Below are positions 41,348 through 42,002 of a stretch of DNA of 42,002 bases, in pieces (the stretch's first letter is position 1; each line of letters begins with the position of its first letter). The DNA is from Lactobacillus jensenii DSM 20557 (lineage in GTDB: Bacteria; Bacillota; Bacilli; Lactobacillales; Lactobacillaceae), in NCBI RefSeq assembly GCF_001436455.1, contig NZ_AYYU01000013.1, positions 1 through 42,002 of the forward strand. Reading direction: 5' to 3'. Under the pieces are notes generated by a model, which saw only the letters and a list, made by a program, of their open reading frames with translations, searched no databases and was not told where the DNA came from. The translations under genes and the position numbers were made by a program.

Positions 41348-41824
41348 ATGACTAGCTTATTTTATGGTCTTTTTGACTTACTGATTATTGGCTATATTGT
41401 TTACAGCTGGTATTGGCAAGCAGTTGTTGATTACCCGGGCCGCTACCGTATTTCTTCAATTATTTGGGCAGTTGTCTTCGTCTATGTGTCCATTTCTTGG
41501 AATTTTATTGATATTACTCAAGCGGGCGCACCGGTTTTATTAGCAGTCTTTTTGGTAATGTCTGTAATGGATGGAGTAAGTGGCTTAGGTGAGAAGCGAA
41601 TTGTCATTAGTGGTTATATTAGAAGAACTATTAAATATTCAGATTTAGATCAAATTACGCTTATTAATGCACCATTAACTAATAATAAAAGCTACGTTGT
41701 AATGGAATTACAAAGTAAAGGCCATGTTTACTACATTCGTTTTGCTAAAGGAATGGAAGATGTAATTGCTACATTGAAAAAACATTTAGGCAATGATGTA
41801 GGAATAAAAATTGAAAGTTTGTAA
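41348..41824 (+). CDS. Small membrane protein with PH-like cytoplasmic tail, unknown function
   Basis: A 158-residue protein with about three hydrophobic segments in the first 80 residues (around 2-21, 35-52 and 57-74). A soluble C-terminal part follows (GEKRIVISGYIRRTIKYSDL, about 81-100; YVVMELQSKGHVYYIRF) whose strand pattern resembles bacterial PH-like or DUF5673-type domains. AACGGAAGGTG precedes the ATG. It is a single-gene unit closed by a terminator at 41858. The family was not firmly recognised. Confidence 0.7.
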   Translation: MTSLFYGLFDLLIIGYIVYSWYWQAVVDYPGRYRISSIIWAVVFVYVSISWNFIDITQAGAPVLLAVFLVMSVMDGVSGLGEKRIVISGYIRRTIKYSDLDQITLINAPLTNNKSYVVMELQSKGHVYYIRFAKGMEDVIATLKKHLGNDVGIKIESL

Positions 41825-41857
41825 TAATTAGATACCATACATTTTTAAATGATTGAT

Positions 41858-41898
41858 AATACACAATTCTTGTGCTTTGCAAGGGTTGTGTATTTTTT
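41858..41898 (+). terminator. Rho-independent terminator
   Basis: AATACACAA (41858-41866) pairs with TTGTGTATT (41886-41894); an inner CTTG/CAAG stem extends it, and a T6 run follows. It closes the gene at 41348. Confidence 0.8.
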
Positions 41899-41941
41899 AT
41901 GGGGGGATGCTCGTATCAATATTTTTTTCAGTTAAATCAGA

Positions 41942-41947
41942 TATAAT
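41942..41947 (+). promoter_or_regulatory. Putative -10 box for a gene beyond the window
   Basis: A perfect TATAAT follows an AT-rich stretch; no clear -35. The last 55 bases would be its leader, with no coding region or known RNA motif recognised. Confidence 0.35.
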
Positions 41948-42002
41948 CATGTGATATTAAACCCTTTCTGGTTGTTATTTCAGTTTTTAGATAATATCTT
42001 TT

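Noticed and set aside
41899-42002. Riboswitch or leader RNA at the window end
   Set aside because: Only a -10 box could be supported; the remaining 55 bases show no motif I recognise.
1-42002. CRISPR arrays, tRNA or rRNA genes, intact insertion sequences
   Set aside because: No regular spaced repeats, no cloverleaf-type sequence with CCA-end context, and no full transposase were seen on reading both strands.

Overview
The window looks like chromosomal DNA from a low-GC Gram-positive bacterium, most likely a host-adapted Lactobacillus of the acidophilus/johnsonii/gasseri group. The signs are AT-rich DNA, strong AGGAGG-type ribosome binding sites, several TTG and GTG starts, a mannose-family PTS, a classic msm fructo-oligosaccharide operon, Rgg regulators, ECF transport, and TPP and lysine riboswitches upstream of uptake genes. 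No rRNA, tRNA, CRISPR array, prophage or intact insertion sequence was seen. The species is inferred from gene content; no search was run.

Layout. 1-2.5 kb: the tail of a Rpn-type nuclease/transposase gene with a degenerate second copy of its C-terminus, then a leftward thiamine-type ECF operon (two-domain ATPase plus T protein, no S component) behind a TPP riboswitch. 2.5-6.9 kb: a 14-helix MFS exporter, an AraC/cupin regulator and a DUF2207 membrane protein. 7.0-8.9 kb: the [4Fe-4S] L-serine dehydratase (sdaAB-sdaAA) followed by a MIP18/SufT-like Fe-S assembly protein. 8.9-11.6 kb, leftward: HtpX protease, LemA and an ArsB/SLC13-type permease. 11.8-14.4 kb: an IscA-like fold protein, two small genes encoding 37 and 44 residues, then an HD-nucleotidase/HNH-nuclease pair. 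14.4-21.0 kb: msmR-msmE-msmF-msmG-bfrA-msmK, with a cre site and a LacI-type operator in the msmE promoter. 21.0-23.2 kb: an MFS remnant, a sugar acetyltransferase, two small membrane proteins and a DUF985 cupin.

23.2-31.2 kb is the most interesting part. A leftward mannose-family PTS operon (IIA-IIB-IIC-IID) diverges from a rightward five-gene operon: a Cof-type HAD phosphatase, a membrane-anchored ribose-type binding protein, a LuxR/NarL-class histidine kinase and response regulator, and a second membrane-anchored binding protein of the MalE type. There are no ABC permease or ATPase genes, so the binding proteins probably serve sugar sensing. The shared control region holds a perfect cre in one promoter, a degenerate cre-like site in the other, and a palindrome between them.

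31.2-36.8 kb: an FMN-dependent alpha-hydroxy-acid oxidase-like enzyme, then a cluster of two MFS transporters and two Rgg-type regulators that might be a peptide-signalling/export module. 36.8-39.5 kb: an amino-acid ABC transporter (fused binding protein-permease plus ATPase) under a lysine riboswitch, so probably a lysine importer. 39.5-42.0 kb: an alkyladenine DNA glycosylase, a DUF488 protein overlapping tail-to-tail with a Sir2 deacylase, and a small membrane protein with a PH-like tail.

For several genes the start was moved from the longest open frame to a codon correctly spaced from the Shine-Dalgarno sequence; each case is stated in its entry.
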